The translations under genes were made by a program, and so were the position numbers. Positions 49,690 through 64,000 of a DNA stretch of 64,000 nt are shown in pieces. This stretch comes from Mastigias papua (lineage: Eukaryota; Cnidaria; Scyphozoa; Rhizostomeae; Mastigiidae), in NCBI GenBank assembly GCA_964019165.1, contig OZ025268.1:19504784-19568783 (forward strand), in the 5' to 3' direction. The notes under the pieces are model-generated. The model did not search any database. It saw only the letters and a program-made list of their open reading frames with translations, and was not told the DNA's origin. The number at the start of each line of letters is the position of its first letter. The first letter of the stretch is position 1.

Positions 49690-64000
<14,311 letters not shown>

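Overview
This is eukaryotic animal DNA: AT-rich, genes split into many short exons with GT-AG introns, and heavily loaded with transposable elements and long (TA)n arrays. The best clue to the organism is a gene joining thrombospondin type 1 repeats to a rhamnose-binding (SUEL) lectin domain, the layout of hydrozoan rhamnospondin. With the Penelope-like, R2-like and Kolobok-like elements this suggests a cnidarian, plausibly a hydrozoan. That placement is inference.

Four protein genes can be assembled exon by exon with consistent splice phases. (1) About 189-10857, plus: a rhamnospondin-like adhesion or lectin protein (WSC/apple-like domain, four TSP1 repeats, SUEL lectin), 5' end missing. (2) 14291-30218, minus: SARNP/Tho1, an mRNA-export factor of the TREX pathway (SAP domain, acidic linker, four RFG-type repeats), nine exons. 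(3) 30948-41779, plus: a DNAJB6/B2-like class B Hsp40 in nine exons, complete. (4) 49690 to the window edge, plus: a multi-pass membrane protein resembling the UPF0658 Golgi family, 3' end missing. SARNP and the Hsp40 are divergent and share a 729-bp interval that also holds a small ORF.

The rest is mobile DNA. A Kolobok-like DNA transposon with an intact 616-codon transposase, matching terminal repeats and TTAA target duplications sits at 42778-45854. A 4.4-kb Foldback-type element (25575-30023), with inverted ends built from exact 178-bp tandem subrepeats and a perfect 9-bp target duplication, fills the first intron of SARNP. A second 3.3-kb foldback with about 1.55-kb arms (58650-61992) fills an intron of the membrane-protein gene. 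Remnants of a Penelope-like retroelement (4750-5546) and an RLE-type LINE (1370-2870), two tRNA-derived SINEs, and several MITE families are also present.

The most unusual signal is a set of hammerhead-ribozyme cores, several arranged head-to-head in palindromes beside (TA)n arrays. The copy at 62522-62565 folds by eye into a complete type I hammerhead. Hammerheads are known from Penelope-like elements, and a recognisable Penelope fragment with its own core lies in the same window.
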